A DNA stretch of 64,000 nt from Eleusine coracana subsp. coracana (taxonomy: Eukaryota; Streptophyta; Magnoliopsida; Poales; Poaceae), in contig CM064432.1 of the NCBI GenBank assembly GCA_032690845.1, forward strand, positions 59,084,071-59,148,070. Reading direction: 5' to 3'. Position 1 is the stretch's first letter. The number at the start of each line of letters is the position of its first letter. Shown here in pieces: positions 1-10,964 of the stretch. Position numbers and translations under genes: made by a program. The notes under the pieces are model-generated. The model had not been told where the DNA came from. It saw only the letters and a list, made by a program, of their open reading frames with translations, and did not search any database.

Positions 1-1280
1 TTACGATTTCATTGTTCGTTGAGGGTATTAGAGCAGTCTTGGGTAGTCAATCACTAATTCTAAGGAAGGGAACATGTGTAAGGGTTATATGGTCCAAACA
101 ATACTTTGACATACATAAAAAATGTTATTTTTTCAGTGTTACCAATTGTCTAATTATTGAGGTGCTCGCGCATTAAGATTGGTATTAACCAGGCTACAAT
201 TTATTCCATTTTTTTACTTTGTACTTGTCTGAGCTATCATATAAGTGGTGGCATCATCATCTCCTTGCTTGGTGCTAGTTATATTGATATTTTGATGTCT
301 TTTGTGTTCATAAAATAGGGTGGGAGGGGTGTAGTAATCGAGGAAAAAACTAATAAGAAACCAAAGTAGAAAATACAATTTCAATAGATAATATCAAAAC
401 CAGAGAGGAAGAGGGGGGGGGGGGGGGGGGGGGGCATGACCTCCTTTGACCAGAGAGAAGCTTTGGCACTACACGATATCTACCATTTCATAGGTGCTCT
501 CTAGCCTTCATGGTTAATTGTCATGTCATGTTTATATAATTTCATTATTTATTGTTTATGATAAAATTAACAATGCTATGGATTATAAATTATGTGTTCT
601 AGAGGCTTTTGTAATTTGATTGTTGAAGTTTATCATTTTGACACTACTGGCAAGGTTCCTTTTATTTGTCCCAACATTGAGTGTTAATATTGCTTAGTGA
701 AGTTGTAGCAAATTAAGTTGAGTAGGAAAAGTACATGTGTAAGGATTCCATGTGAACAAGACGACACTTGTTCATAAAAAAAATGACGATATTTTCATAT
801 ATATTTTTTAATTTCACATGGGGATGTTTGCAATATTTAATTTTTGAATAAGATTATTTCTTAAAATTTAATTTTACTCTTAGATAGTTGTAATTTGAAA
901 TATGTATACAGTATACTCAAACACTATTCCATTTCCATTTGCCCATGAACATTAGAAAACTGATGAATATCTTCTTTTGAACATTATGGGCCTTGGGTTG
1001 GTCAGGCATAGACTAAGATGAAGAATTGCTTCTGGACGTCATGAACTTTGGTGGGCCAGGCCCAGTGGGCTTCTCCGCTGCTTACTTATCATTCGGATGG
1101 ATTTAGGCCACAATTGTCAGGAATCTTTAGCATAATCGCGAAGAAATTTCATTTATCTGATTGAGTGAATAAGATTGCAGCTCATCGGCACAGTAGTAAC
1201 CATGTACGAAGCTAGAAGCACAGATCAGGCAATGAACATAATAGAGAGCCTAATTATTTCAGTCACCAAGCCTGTAAACA
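1..1280. other. AT-rich intergenic DNA with a G homopolymer
   Basis: No coding potential is seen beyond short random frames. The one notable point is an uninterrupted run of 22 G at 413-434. Confidence 0.6.
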
Positions 1281-1288
1281 CTCAACGG

Positions 1289-1790
1289 CTACATGGTCTC
1301 GACATAGGCGAAGATCGTATCGATCTCGCGTTCCAAGGAGGCCACCGCCGTCCCTCGCTTCCCCTCGCTGATCCGAACATCTTGGCACCGTGACTTCCCA
1401 TCGCCGCCCAACGTGTGCCGAAAGACGACTTTCTTTTCGTTGCTGTCCTTGTAGTTGCGCCCGTTGGTCAACACGTAGTCAGCACCGTGCGCGAAGTGCG
1501 GGTGTGACAGCTGCTGCGGCACCCCCTGCACCACCACTCGTAAACTCCATTTCCGCTTGCCCCATCGATGATGACGTCACCTAAGACCCAGACCTGCGAG
1601 CAACAGGAAACAAAGAAAGGTAAGATAAGCTAAGATGCGCCGCGTTCACGAAAGCTGAGCCAATCGCCTATAAAACGCAGCAATCCTCGGTCTCTTTCGG
1701 AATCCGGTCGTTGAAGGTGGTGATGATGCCAATCCTCCCGCGCACCTCCGTGAGGCGGGTGGCGTGGTAGAGGCAGCCCGGTCCGTCTAT
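1289..1790 (-). pseudogene. F-box family protein, C-terminal remnant
   Basis: Only the C-terminal part of an F-box/F-box-associated protein remains. Reading the minus strand from about 1780 downwards, CHLTEVRGRIGIITT-like residues (the 'LTEVRGRLG' signature seen in the copies at 14.0 and 32.6 kb) are followed by VWVLGDV and then a last segment with HFAHGADYVLT and the family end signature IFAYVET. These pieces sit in different frames, and no F-box or CNGLLCL region is found upstream. It is a 5'-truncated, frameshifted copy of the family that fills 13.5-34.2 kb. Intact family members are thought to act as substrate adaptors of SCF ubiquitin ligases; this one cannot. Confidence 0.75.
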
Positions 1791-1985
1791 TATAGCAACA
1801 ACCATATTTTAAACCACAAGGTTCGAAATACAGCCCGGTCTTCACCCTTGCGACAGGGGTTCGATCCTCCGGTTTCACCAATAAAATCCCTTCACTGGTA
1901 AGTTCGCATTCTGAGGGTTTTTCCGCGACCTCTTAATGAAAAATCGTGGGGCATTCTCCCCACCGGGTCGTGTTTTTTTTTATTA
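1790..1985 (+). repeat. Possible SINE-like repeat with B-box-like motif and T-rich tail
   Basis: A stretch resembling a tRNA-type B box (GGTTCGATCC, near 1858) is followed about 100 bp later by a T-run at 1972-1980. That is the layout of grass SINEs, some of which end in poly(T). No clear A box or target duplication was found, so this is tentative. Confidence 0.25.
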
Positions 1986-2750
1986 TCTTGCCATTATAGT
2001 ATCAATCATATTGGCCACCACGATGTGCGCCTTAAGGTCTGGCTCATCATGCAGTTAATAGTTTTCATGAACAATGCTAAACCCTCTATTTTAAACCACA
2101 AGTGATGTCCTTTTGAATATAAAAATATTATGGCTCAAACAAAATTTCAAAAGTATAACACACAATTGAACCTGAAAGAACTACAAATGCAGAAGTAAAC
2201 GGTAACATACCTCATCTGAGTTCTGAATCTTTGGATGTACATGTTACACATTGTAATAAAAATGTAAAAGGTCCAGGCGTATTCAATAATGAAGCAGACC
2301 ACATTTTATATTTGACAGACCATGAAATGGTAAAGCAGTAGAGTCCATATTTTTTACAGTAGCCTCATATTATACAAATCAATTGCACATGACTATGTGA
2401 TGTATACTAAATTTTCAGGCTACCTAACTTCCAAAATTTACTCGGCAATATCTTAGATCATTCAAAGTTCTAAGAGCACTGCTATACATAGAGCTGGAAC
2501 GTTTGACCCAGCAGTGCATGAGCCGAAAAGGATTCGGTAGGTGGGTGGGGGTCAGGGGGTGGTTCCAAGATCAAATTTGGCTCCAAGTTCCTGAAGCCAT
2601 TTTCTCTATCAAATAACTTTTTTGTTTCTGTTTTAGGCTTCACCAGTTCAGCAAACTATGTAGTTCAAAAAAAGCTCTTATCCCAAACTGCATAAATTTT
2701 CCAGTCACTAAGTAAAGGGTGAAATACTTCATTTTTTTCTTGAATACACA
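1986..2750. other. Intergenic, no gene seen
   Basis: AT-rich sequence without a supported coding exon or a clear repeat. It probably contains the 3' flank of the LINE fragment to its right. Confidence 0.5.
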
Positions 2751-2769
2751 GCATTGAAGAGAGTAAAAA

Positions 2770-3200
2770 ACCAGCCCCTTACAAATAGTCTACCTCACTC
2801 CGGGCCAAGCTGTGAGGGGACTTGAAATACATAGTAAAGGAAAAACCAATAAACCAACGTGATGGGTTGAGACCTGACCAAGGGAGACATAACCCACTAG
2901 ACCTCAACCAAACTGTGACCCTGCTACTCAGAGCCCTAGCACCTGCAGGCACCGGAGGTGACACTAATCTTCAAAGGCCCAGACCAAATTGCGCATGCAC
3001 GGTCGACCTCCTTCGAAGACACAAGCATTACAGTGTTTCCACAATAGCCAAGCACCAAGAATCACCATCGTGTTGAACCCCTTTCTGCTATCCTTTGGCA
3101 CACGTTTGCTAGCCTTCCTCCACCATTCCGCAAACACATGCACATGACAACTGGGCACACACATAGGAAACCCAAGGGTGTGAGAAACTTGCACCATAGC
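2770..3200 (-). mobile_element. LINE (non-LTR retrotransposon) 3' fragment, zf-RVT region
   Basis: The minus-strand frame from 3197 encodes FAEWWRKASKRVPKDSRK followed by FNTMVILGAWLLWKHCNAC. This is the conserved segment at the extreme C terminus (zf-RVT region) of plant L1-type LINE ORF2 proteins. The reverse transcriptase and endonuclease domains are absent, so the element is 5'-truncated, the usual state for LINE copies. The frame stops soon after NLVWAFED, and the 3' untranslated end lies toward 2.7 kb. It cannot mobilise itself. Confidence 0.8.
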
Positions 3201-3618
3201 AGAGGTTAATGCCTCAAATTACCACTATAAATGGTTAAAACTTCATTATAAGAAAGGCCGGAATGAAACCAAATCCAGTACAGTCATATATCCAATACAC
3301 AATACAGGCACAAACCTTATTGCAGAAATAATCAAAACGGTAATCATCAGCTTTGGAAATAGAAGATGCATCAAACCAGTCATAAACCTTTCAGCGGTTC
3401 ACATTGAAAAACATTTGTTTAGTAAAGCAGAAACAGAACTATTTTAGCAAATACGATATGAAACTATGCGTGCATTTTAAGTCTTTACTCCAACATTGGA
3501 GCATTCTGAATGCACGCCATGTAAATATTATTAACATAAATATATTATACATAATATTTATGATGAACTTACAACCATGCAACAACCTGATGGAATAAAG
3601 ATAAAAGAAAGCAGCTAC
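3201..3618. other. Intergenic, no gene seen
   Basis: AT-rich sequence with no supported feature. Confidence 0.5.
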
Positions 3619-3677
3619 CTGTCGGACTTCAAGTTGCATTTTGGGAAGACTACTCCATATTCAGTCACCATTTTTAT
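3619..3677 (-). other. Exon-like segment, unrecognised
   Basis: On the minus strand this 59-nt segment is bounded by a good acceptor (TTTTTCCAG) and a donor (CAG|GTAGCT). In its only open frame it reads IKMVTEYGVVFPKCNLKSD, which looks like real protein. It lies downstream of the stop at 4374, so it would belong to a different transcript or be a relic. I do not recognise the family. Confidence 0.3.
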
Positions 3678-4373
3678 CTGGAAAAATTAAGAAACTACAC
3701 TTTAAACAATATAAACATCACCTAAATTTCCTAACAGAAAACAAGGACAGCTGACTCAGTGACATAGAGAATATTATGTACCTTGCCATCATAATTTAAG
3801 CATAATCCGTTAAATAAAGCATTCATCTCTGCACAACAGGGACAACAATTTTAAATTTTAAACAAATATCTTTGAGGAAAAAAATGAAACAAAAATAGGT
3901 TATTAATAAACAAACAGAAAACTATGCAATACAAACTCTTCTAAAACAAAAAACACATTTATTCGCAAAAAAAAAACAAAGAGCAAATTGCATAGCTCCT
4001 TGGCCATGAACAATTTACACGCTAGTGAAAATAATAATAAAAACAAGGGGACATAATTGAACATCAAGATTTCACGTTATCTAGATCGATGGACATATAT
4101 ATGAGTAACGTATGGTTTTTAATTTTTATATATATACATGATCTAAAATGTGTGATATTTTCATATATGCATTTACATATTTCTTTTTTTTGTCATGTAA
4201 ACACATTTTATATGTGATTTAAAATGTGTGGTATTTTAATGCATTTACCAATTTACATTATTCCATTTATGTATTCTCATGTGAACCTGTTTTCTAGACA
4301 TACAATAACATTTTAGAGAAACAAATTCTATCATTCTATTTAAGAAAAAGTACATAGATAATTACAAATGGCT
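3678..4373. other. AT-rich spacer
   Basis: No supported feature. It is low-complexity A/T-rich DNA with several A-runs. Confidence 0.5.
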
Positions 4374-5467
4374 TCAGTGAACTTCAATTGATGATAGGAA
4401 ACCAATGTCCTTCTCCTTGCCATCTTCTCCGTTAATTTTCTGAAAACAAAAATACATAAATTACAATAAAATAGTAAAACTTTAACAGCAATTCACATGT
4501 TCTATACGTACAATCAATGGAATAAAATTTGAAAGCAAAGTAATTTGCTAAGGCTGGAGACCAAATTTCTTATGGACGAATTTGGTCCTTAACAATGCAG
4601 GCCTTCAACAAAATTTTTGATGAAATGAAATAAATTGGCTCTTAACAATTGATACAGAAACCATTTATCAGTCTTTCTCTGTCAGCTAGTATTTAGCTAA
4701 ATTCTGACAGTGTACCGACTGTGATATACAAACGTTTTCGGATTGACCAGCCTAAACCATTGGTATACTTGTTGTTTGCTGGGATTCCAATCAAATCTGG
4801 TGTACTGACTGCAGGTGTGATTTAACAGTTAGGCACTTTTTGTTTCACAGAACTAGCATGAGAATCGCCAAACAAGGATCAAGATGGCCATTGAAAATGA
4901 TGCTGAATTGTCTCAGTATATGGATGGATTGCTATAAAAAAAATGGGGGAAATTTGAAGACCAACAAGATTATAGCAACTATGCTGCAATGATTTGAGTT
5001 TTCTTTACCCTCTCAAATTTAAACACCCCTTTCCCAGGACATGCATCTGTAACCACATGTCCATTCAACATAATTGCCTAACGAGTTCTGCCGTCAAAAC
5101 CATGAGATGTTCCATAAACTTGTCCCCATCCTCCTCTCAGTGAAATTGACATTACATACCAGCATTCACCTTTTAGTTGCAGTATCCTGTTGTTCACACC
5201 CATTGGCTAACTAATGCCATTGTCATAACAGGAACATTATAACAATTTCATAACAGTTTTCGGGAGTACATCAAGTTCTAGATGAGAAGGACAGTAGCAT
5301 AGAAGTCTCCCACAAAACTAATGTACAGCTACTGACATGAGGGTGAATATAGGCCATTGAGTCTATGAACAAACAGTGTTCAAAGAAAACTTACACGTTC
5401 TAGAGCTAAAGGAGATGCAACTATGTTATCAGCAGCATAGAAGTTACTGAACAGCTTAACAGATTTC
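4374..5467 (-). other. Two phase-compatible exon-like segments ending in a stop, unrecognised
   Basis: Minus-strand segments 5467-5395 and 4439-4374 each have proper splice borders: acceptor CATGCAG before 5467, donor CGT|GTAAG after 5395, and acceptor TTTTCAG before 4439. Joined, they keep one open frame. The first encodes KSVKLFSNFYAADNIVASPL and then ALER; the second encodes KINGEDGKEKDIGFLSSIEV, then H and a TGA. The first exon would need at least one upstream exon (one nucleotide completes a codon), yet only about 180 bp separate it from the stop of the PPR gene above it. They could be alternative 3' exons of that gene or the relic of another gene. The family is unknown. Confidence 0.4.
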
Positions 5468-5649
5468 CTGCATGAACAATAGTTCAAACATTATTACAAT
5501 GTTTCCAGTACTAATGCTGACACCAACTGAACAGCAACAAGTAGGTCTAACCCTGTAGCCTCAAACTTAAATATCCTAGGAGGATGAATTACTGAGAAGC
5601 ATGGGATAGGGATGTACATGAGCAATCATATGTACACTGGAGATAAAGA

Positions 5650-8294
5650 TCACAAAAATCTTTTTCTCTGGTGCCCATAAGCCGGGTTCAGCATCAACCG
5701 TTTCTTTCTGTTCTTCCAAAACTCATCTTTCTTTTCCTTCCTAGGTTTTAAGCCAGATTTGCTTTTTATGATCCCTTGTATGGCACTTTTATCCTTTATG
5801 TTCTTTCTTGCAGCTTTTACATCCAAAGTATTCAACAACTTTCTATATGACCGAGCATCAGGCACTTGCCCACTTCGAACCATCTGTTTGTGGTAATAGA
5901 GCGCCCTTGAAAAGTCGCGAACACGGGCATATGCATATATTATTGTACAATATGTAATGGAGTCTGGTTTTAGCTCCAGCACAACCATCTCTTTTAGAAG
6001 TTGGGGCAATTTGTAATGCTGCCCTCCCCTTCCATACGCATTCATCAAAATGTTGAATGTCATGACTGTAGGCTTCAAACCTATCTTTCCAAATTCATAT
6101 ATAACATCCCTTGCCTGAAGATAAAGCCCATGTTTCGCTAAGCAATCGAGTATCATGTGAAATGTGACTCTTGTTCCACCAACCTTTTCATCAATCATTG
6201 ATTTCCATGTCTCCATTAGCTTCTCTGTGTCACCAGCTCTCCTAAGAGCATGAAGCAAAGCTGTATAGGTTTCTAGAGTAGGTTTAAGTTCTTCTCTTTT
6301 CATATCCATATATAAAGTGTAAGTTTTTTCATGCAGTCCATTGACAGCATATGCACTAAGCAATGCTGTGTATGAAGAAGATAATGGCTTAATGCCATCC
6401 ATCTTCATCCTCAGGAATGCATCTTCAGCCTTGCCACTCATTTTCTTTTGCCGCCCATAGGCACTTATGAGACAATTGTATGACCTAGCATCTGGTCTCA
6501 ATCCTAGACCTTGCATCTCTAGAAGTAACAGCTCAACAACCTCTGGTTGCAATCTTCTACCATAAGCATCCATAAGGATATTATAAGTTACTGTTGTTGC
6601 ATGTACTCCTCTATCTTTCATCCTAACAAAGAGTCCCTCGGCTTCTTCAATTTGATTGGATTTACAGTATGCCTTCATTAATGTGTTATATATACTTGTG
6701 TTTGATAAAATTCTCCTCTTTTCCATTTCTGATTGGATGATCAGAGCTTCCTTTGTCAGCCCCTCACAACAGAAGATATTTATCAGAGCATCAGCAACAT
6801 CTAAACTCCAGTTGACTCCCTTTCTATTCATTCTTTGGAAAAATTCCCATGCATCCTTGGCAGATGCTTTAGTCTTCTTCATTACGTTAAGCAAGATTGA
6901 GGATGTCATGTGATCAGGTTGGACATTGTTCTTTTCCATAAGTTCAAATATTTCCCAGGCATCATCATATCTGATAGCAACAAAGGAGAAATATGGTCAT
7001 CCTGTTAAATGATAAATTACAGCAAAGAAATATGGCACATTATCTAGTTCTGTTATTTATCTTTAATCATAGGTAGACCATCCCAATCCCATACAGCAGG
7101 GAGTCACTAGCCCCAGCTAGCAATGACTTGTTCAGTGGACGGTGAGCTTGATTCAGTGTCAAATTATGCTGCTAAGCCAATAGCCATGGTCAGTACGCCC
7201 CAGCTAAAATCTGGAGCGCGGTTCACCACTATCTTTAATTACGGATGTAGTCACTTACTGAATCTGAAGACGAAAGTGGGAAACAACTAACAACTCTTGC
7301 ATCACTAAAAGAAAGTGACTAAACAATTACTGAACATGCAGATTGTCCAATTTACACAATAAGTTCCAGACATCAGTTAAGATAATGCTCACCTCCGGCA
7401 GTAGGTGACAGCAGACATTGCGGCATTGTAAAGGACCGTCTCATGGAACTCCCGTTGTAATGGCAAGTTTAAGGCAATTTCCATGATCTCGTCAACCATC
7501 CCGGTTCGCCCAAGCGCAGCAATAGCCACCAACAGTGCCCGTGGTGGCACAGACAGCCTCTCCTGCTCCTTCATCCACTGGAACAGGTGTACACAGCCCA
7601 ATACCAGCTCCTCCTCTACCATCCTCATCATCAGTTCCACGCAGTCCCCCTCGCTCAGGTCTTCGAGGTTGTAACCGTCCAAGAACTTGGCAAACTCCGG
7701 GCCGTCCGCAAGGGGGCTCCGGGCGATGGAAAGGATTTCTTCCATGGCGGACGTGGTGGTGGTGCGAGTGCCGCTTACCCACTTCTGGCTTTGCAAGAAG
7801 AAACTCGGGTCCAGACATTCGGGTCCTCCACCATCTTCATCTTCCTCCCCTTGGTGGTATGGTTCTTCGCGCTGCCCACGGAAGGGACTGACAGGTGGGT
7901 CCCATTCGCCCACGTCGTTGCCGGCCTCGTCCTCGGGTTCTTGGAGCCTCTCCTCTGGCCCCGCCTCGACGCCGTGCGATGGACCCCACCAACCGCCCTC
8001 CTCCTTATCCCTCCGGGCGCCCTGGAGGCGAGCTCGGGAGACGCTGGCGGGTGGGTCCCACCTTTCGTCTCTGTCGCCGCTGCCTTCTCTGGCTTGATGG
8101 TCCAAGAAACGGTGTGGAGAGTACGCAGCTCGGTGGTTACGCCGCCGCGGGGTTCGGAGCTGGGGATGGGAACGGAGGAAGAATTTGGTGGAGGACGGGA
8201 GAGTACAGCGGAGGCGGAGGATCCGGAGCGCCGGGAAGGCGAAGGGGAAGGACGGCAGCTGCTGGGCTTGCAGCGCCATCTCATTGTTCCGCAC
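5650..8294 (-). CDS. Pentatricopeptide repeat protein, probably chloroplast (EMB1006/At5g50280-like)
   Basis: Two exons, 8294-7393 and 6970-5650, separated by a 422-bp GT-AG intron that splits an Arg codon (CGG AG|A TAT). The product is 740 aa. The N terminus is rich in Arg, Ser and Pro and acid-poor, as in a plastid transit peptide; an alternative ATG lies at 8279. From about residue 300 the protein is a run of P-class 35-residue repeats with typical phrases (VTYNILMDAYGR, PDARSYNCLISAYGR, PTLETYTALLHALRRAG, PDSITYCTIIYAY). It ends in a basic tail containing KPRKEKKDEFWKNRKKR. Repeat architecture and tail recall Arabidopsis EMB1006 (At5g50280), a plastid PPR needed for embryo development. 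PPR proteins bind organellar RNA. The orthology is my inference from memory; the PPR class is certain. No indels or stops interrupt it. Confidence 0.9.
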
Positions 8295-9064
8295 CCGTCG
8301 GGTCTAACGCGGCGCGCCGCGCGCGTCCGCTCCGCTGGCCAGGCGTCGGCGGGGTGGACCGGTGGAGTGGCAGGATGGAAGGGGCGGGTGTGGAGTGGAT
8401 AGGGGAGAGAGCACTAACTTCTGGTGCACCCGACCAACGTCAGACATCCGATAGGAATCTGAAGGACGTAATGTGTTGCGGGCCAGAAGAAGGACAGGGC
8501 TAATTTCGTCCAAAATATCTATGGGCATTTTACCAGTTTTTTTTTTTTTTTTGAATCAGGCATTTTACCAGTTGATACAACGTAGTACTGTACATTTTAA
8601 GTTTTTAACGAATCCCAATGTTTGGTAGGCATTCTATCAAAGCCCACCGAAATATTGGACAAAATAGTAAAAATCTCATTGCGGACAAACCATCATGTTA
8701 TATTTTATAAAGAACAAACTATCATGATACATTTTATGAAGAAGCCATTGAACTGGTAAGTTATGAATGTTTAGCGCTTACCTCCTTGAACAAGTGTCTG
8801 CCAAAGTAGATCGTCTTTCAAGTTCCCCGATGCAATACAGTAACCTTTACCTACAAACGATGACGTCAATTGAACCAACTATGATAACTTGTTAAGGACA
8901 TTTCGGGTTTCTTTAGAACACAGAATTGTAAATATACAAGAATAGAAAAAATACATAATTAATTTTTTTGAAAGATACAGACCCTTCTTACTCGGCCTTC
9001 ATTGGAAAATTTACAGGGTGTGCGAGGTGGAGGATCGAACCTCCATCCGCTCAGCTCTATCTTA
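8295..9064. other. Intergenic/promoter side of the PPR gene
   Basis: The first ~150 bp are GC-rich and presumably hold the promoter and 5' leader of the minus-strand PPR gene; the rest is AT-rich. A T-run occurs at 8538-8551. No other feature is supported. Confidence 0.5.
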
Positions 9065-9393
9065 GGATACATTTGATACTGCTTATATTCAAAGTGTTTA
9101 TAGTGTTTATTTTTTGAAAACTGTTTATAGTGCTTATTGTAATATAAGTAGTTAACCTATTTGGCAAAACTGCTTATACTTATCTATCAAAACTGCTTAT
9201 GCTGACCCATAAGCACTATAAGCTACGTTTTGCTGCTTTGTCCAAAGTGTTTATGGCTAGTACAAAATTACAAAGTGCTTATAGGTATTTATACCTCATA
9301 ACCACTTTGGTATTTTACTTATTGGCAGTTCAAACTGCTTATTGACCATAAGCACTTCCAATAAGCAGTTCAATAAGCAGTGTCAAACGCACC
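9065..9393. mobile_element. Tourist-like MITE (PIF/Harbinger type)
   Basis: About 329 bp with imperfect terminal inverted repeats. The left end reads GGATACATTTGATACTGCTT; the reverse complement of the right end reads GGTGCGTTTGACACTGCTTA. The GGTGCGTTTG-type terminus is characteristic of grass Tourist elements. Flanking triplets are TTA (9062-9064) and TGA (9394-9396), compatible with a decayed TWA target duplication. The interior is full of CTGCTTAT/ATAAGCA repeats and has no coding capacity. Confidence 0.65.
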
Positions 9394-9394
9394 T

Positions 9395-10745
9395 GATAAA
9401 GACAAGTATTTTAATAATTGAGTATGTCCGGTAAAAAAGAAAAACTTTTATATTATAAGAACTAGCACAATTGTGAATGTAAAAATAAATTACAATGACT
9501 TGCTGCAATACCGATTTTAGAACTTCAGTCTCTCCTTCATAATCCTATACAGAGCAACTTACGATTTTTTCAGACTTAAAAATCACTTGTCTTTTTAGAG
9601 CAATTAGCTATAATCAAGAACTTAATATGGTAGTTATTTATATTGATCTATGGTAATTTTCACATTAAAATAAAAATATGCAAAAATAATCGAAAGACTT
9701 CAAAATTATTTTTACTACAACATCCACGTATTACTATTATTTTTTCTTCCATTTCTTTGAAATACTATTTTTATGTGTTGCTATCGATAAAGTATGAAAA
9801 CAAGCCGATAACTACCATTTTGCTTTTATCCCTAGTGATTGGTCCAAAAATCTCTAGAATTAACTAAATATATGCTCTACCTTATGAAGCTAGTAAAACA
9901 AATGAAACAGAATTTTGATCCACAATTATTCACTGGGTACTCATTTGCATCTTACAGAAAAGAAGATTCAGATGAACTTAAGGGCTCCTTTGAAACAAAG
10001 AAAAAACAAAGAAATTTCATATGATTTGAACCCTGTAAAAAGTTTTCTATGCATCACTTAGGAACAAAGGATTGGAAACTCTTAATTCCTATGAAATTCC
10101 TAATGAATGGCTTCATCATTGCTACACTTCAGAATTCATCTTTCTAATTGTTAATATCGCTTCCCCGAGCGATATTGTCAATTTTAGTTACAACAATATT
10201 ATTTTCAACTTTACCAAAATATCAATGTCTATTCATTTGCATCAATATCGTTATCAATTTTGCTTTTAAAAAAAATATGAAAACAAAAACAATTAAGACT
10301 TCTTCTAATTGTTTGCAAGCGTTTTCATCGCTACAGATCACTAGAGATAAAAGCAAAATGGCAATTATCGGTTTATCAGGGCTTGTTTTCAAACTTTATC
10401 GATAGCAACACACGAAAATAGTATTTTGAAGAAATGGAAGAAAAAATAATGGTAATACGTGGATGTTGTAGTAAAAAAAAATTTGAAGTATAAAGCAATA
10501 TAAGTAACTACCATATTGAGTTCTTGATTGTAGCTAATCGCTCTAAAAAGACAAGTGATTTTAAGTGTGAAAAAATCGTAAGTTGCTCTGTATAGAACAA
10601 TGAAGGAGAGACTGAAGTTCTAAAATCGGTATTGCAGCAACTCGTTGTAATTTATTTTTACATGAACAATTATGCTAGTTCTTATAATATAAAAGTTTTT
10701 CTTTGTTACAAGACATACTCGATTATTAAAATACTTGTCTTTATC
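9395..10745. repeat. Long inverted repeat (fold-back) with ~490-bp loop
   Basis: The left arm (about 9395-9843) is repeated in inverted orientation at about 10333-10745. Examples: GATAAAGACAAGTATTTTAA opens the left arm and its complement closes the right arm; the pair around CGTAAGTTGCTCTGTATA, and the pair around ACATCCACGTATTAC, match closely. The arms differ by scattered substitutions and small indels, and the loop is about 490 bp. No protein-coding frame of note is present; a transcript would form a long near-perfect hairpin. Confidence 0.85.
10115..10342 (+). repeat. Direct repeat copy 1 (in the loop of the fold-back)
   Basis: About 228 bp that recur in the same orientation at 10743-10964, flanking the right arm of the inverted repeat on both sides. 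Shared stretches include CTACACTTCAGAATTCATCT and ACCAAAATATCAATGTCTAT. Confidence 0.85.
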
Positions 10746-10964
10746 ATTCCTACACTTCAGAATTCATCTTTCTAATTGTTAATATCACTTCTCGAGTGAT
10801 TTCATCAATTTTAGTTATAACAATATTATTTCCGACTTTACCAAAATATCAATGTCTATTCATTTGCATTAATACTGTTATTGATTTTTTAAAAAAATAT
10901 GAAAATAAAAACAATTAAGACTTCTTTTAATCATTTTCAAGCGCTTTCATCGCTACCGATCACT
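10743..10964 (+). repeat. Direct repeat copy 2
   Basis: Second copy of the 10115-10342 segment, about 85-90% similar by eye, starting where the right arm of the fold-back ends. Confidence 0.85.

Noticed and set aside
1855..1885. tRNA gene suggested by GGTTCGATCC followed by a CCA-like end
   Set aside because: No matching acceptor stem, D arm or anticodon arm upstream at the proper distance.
7483..8503. Plus-strand open frames over PPR exon 1
   Set aside because: Opposite-strand shadows of the GC-rich first exon; the minus-strand frame splices in phase into the repeat-bearing exon.
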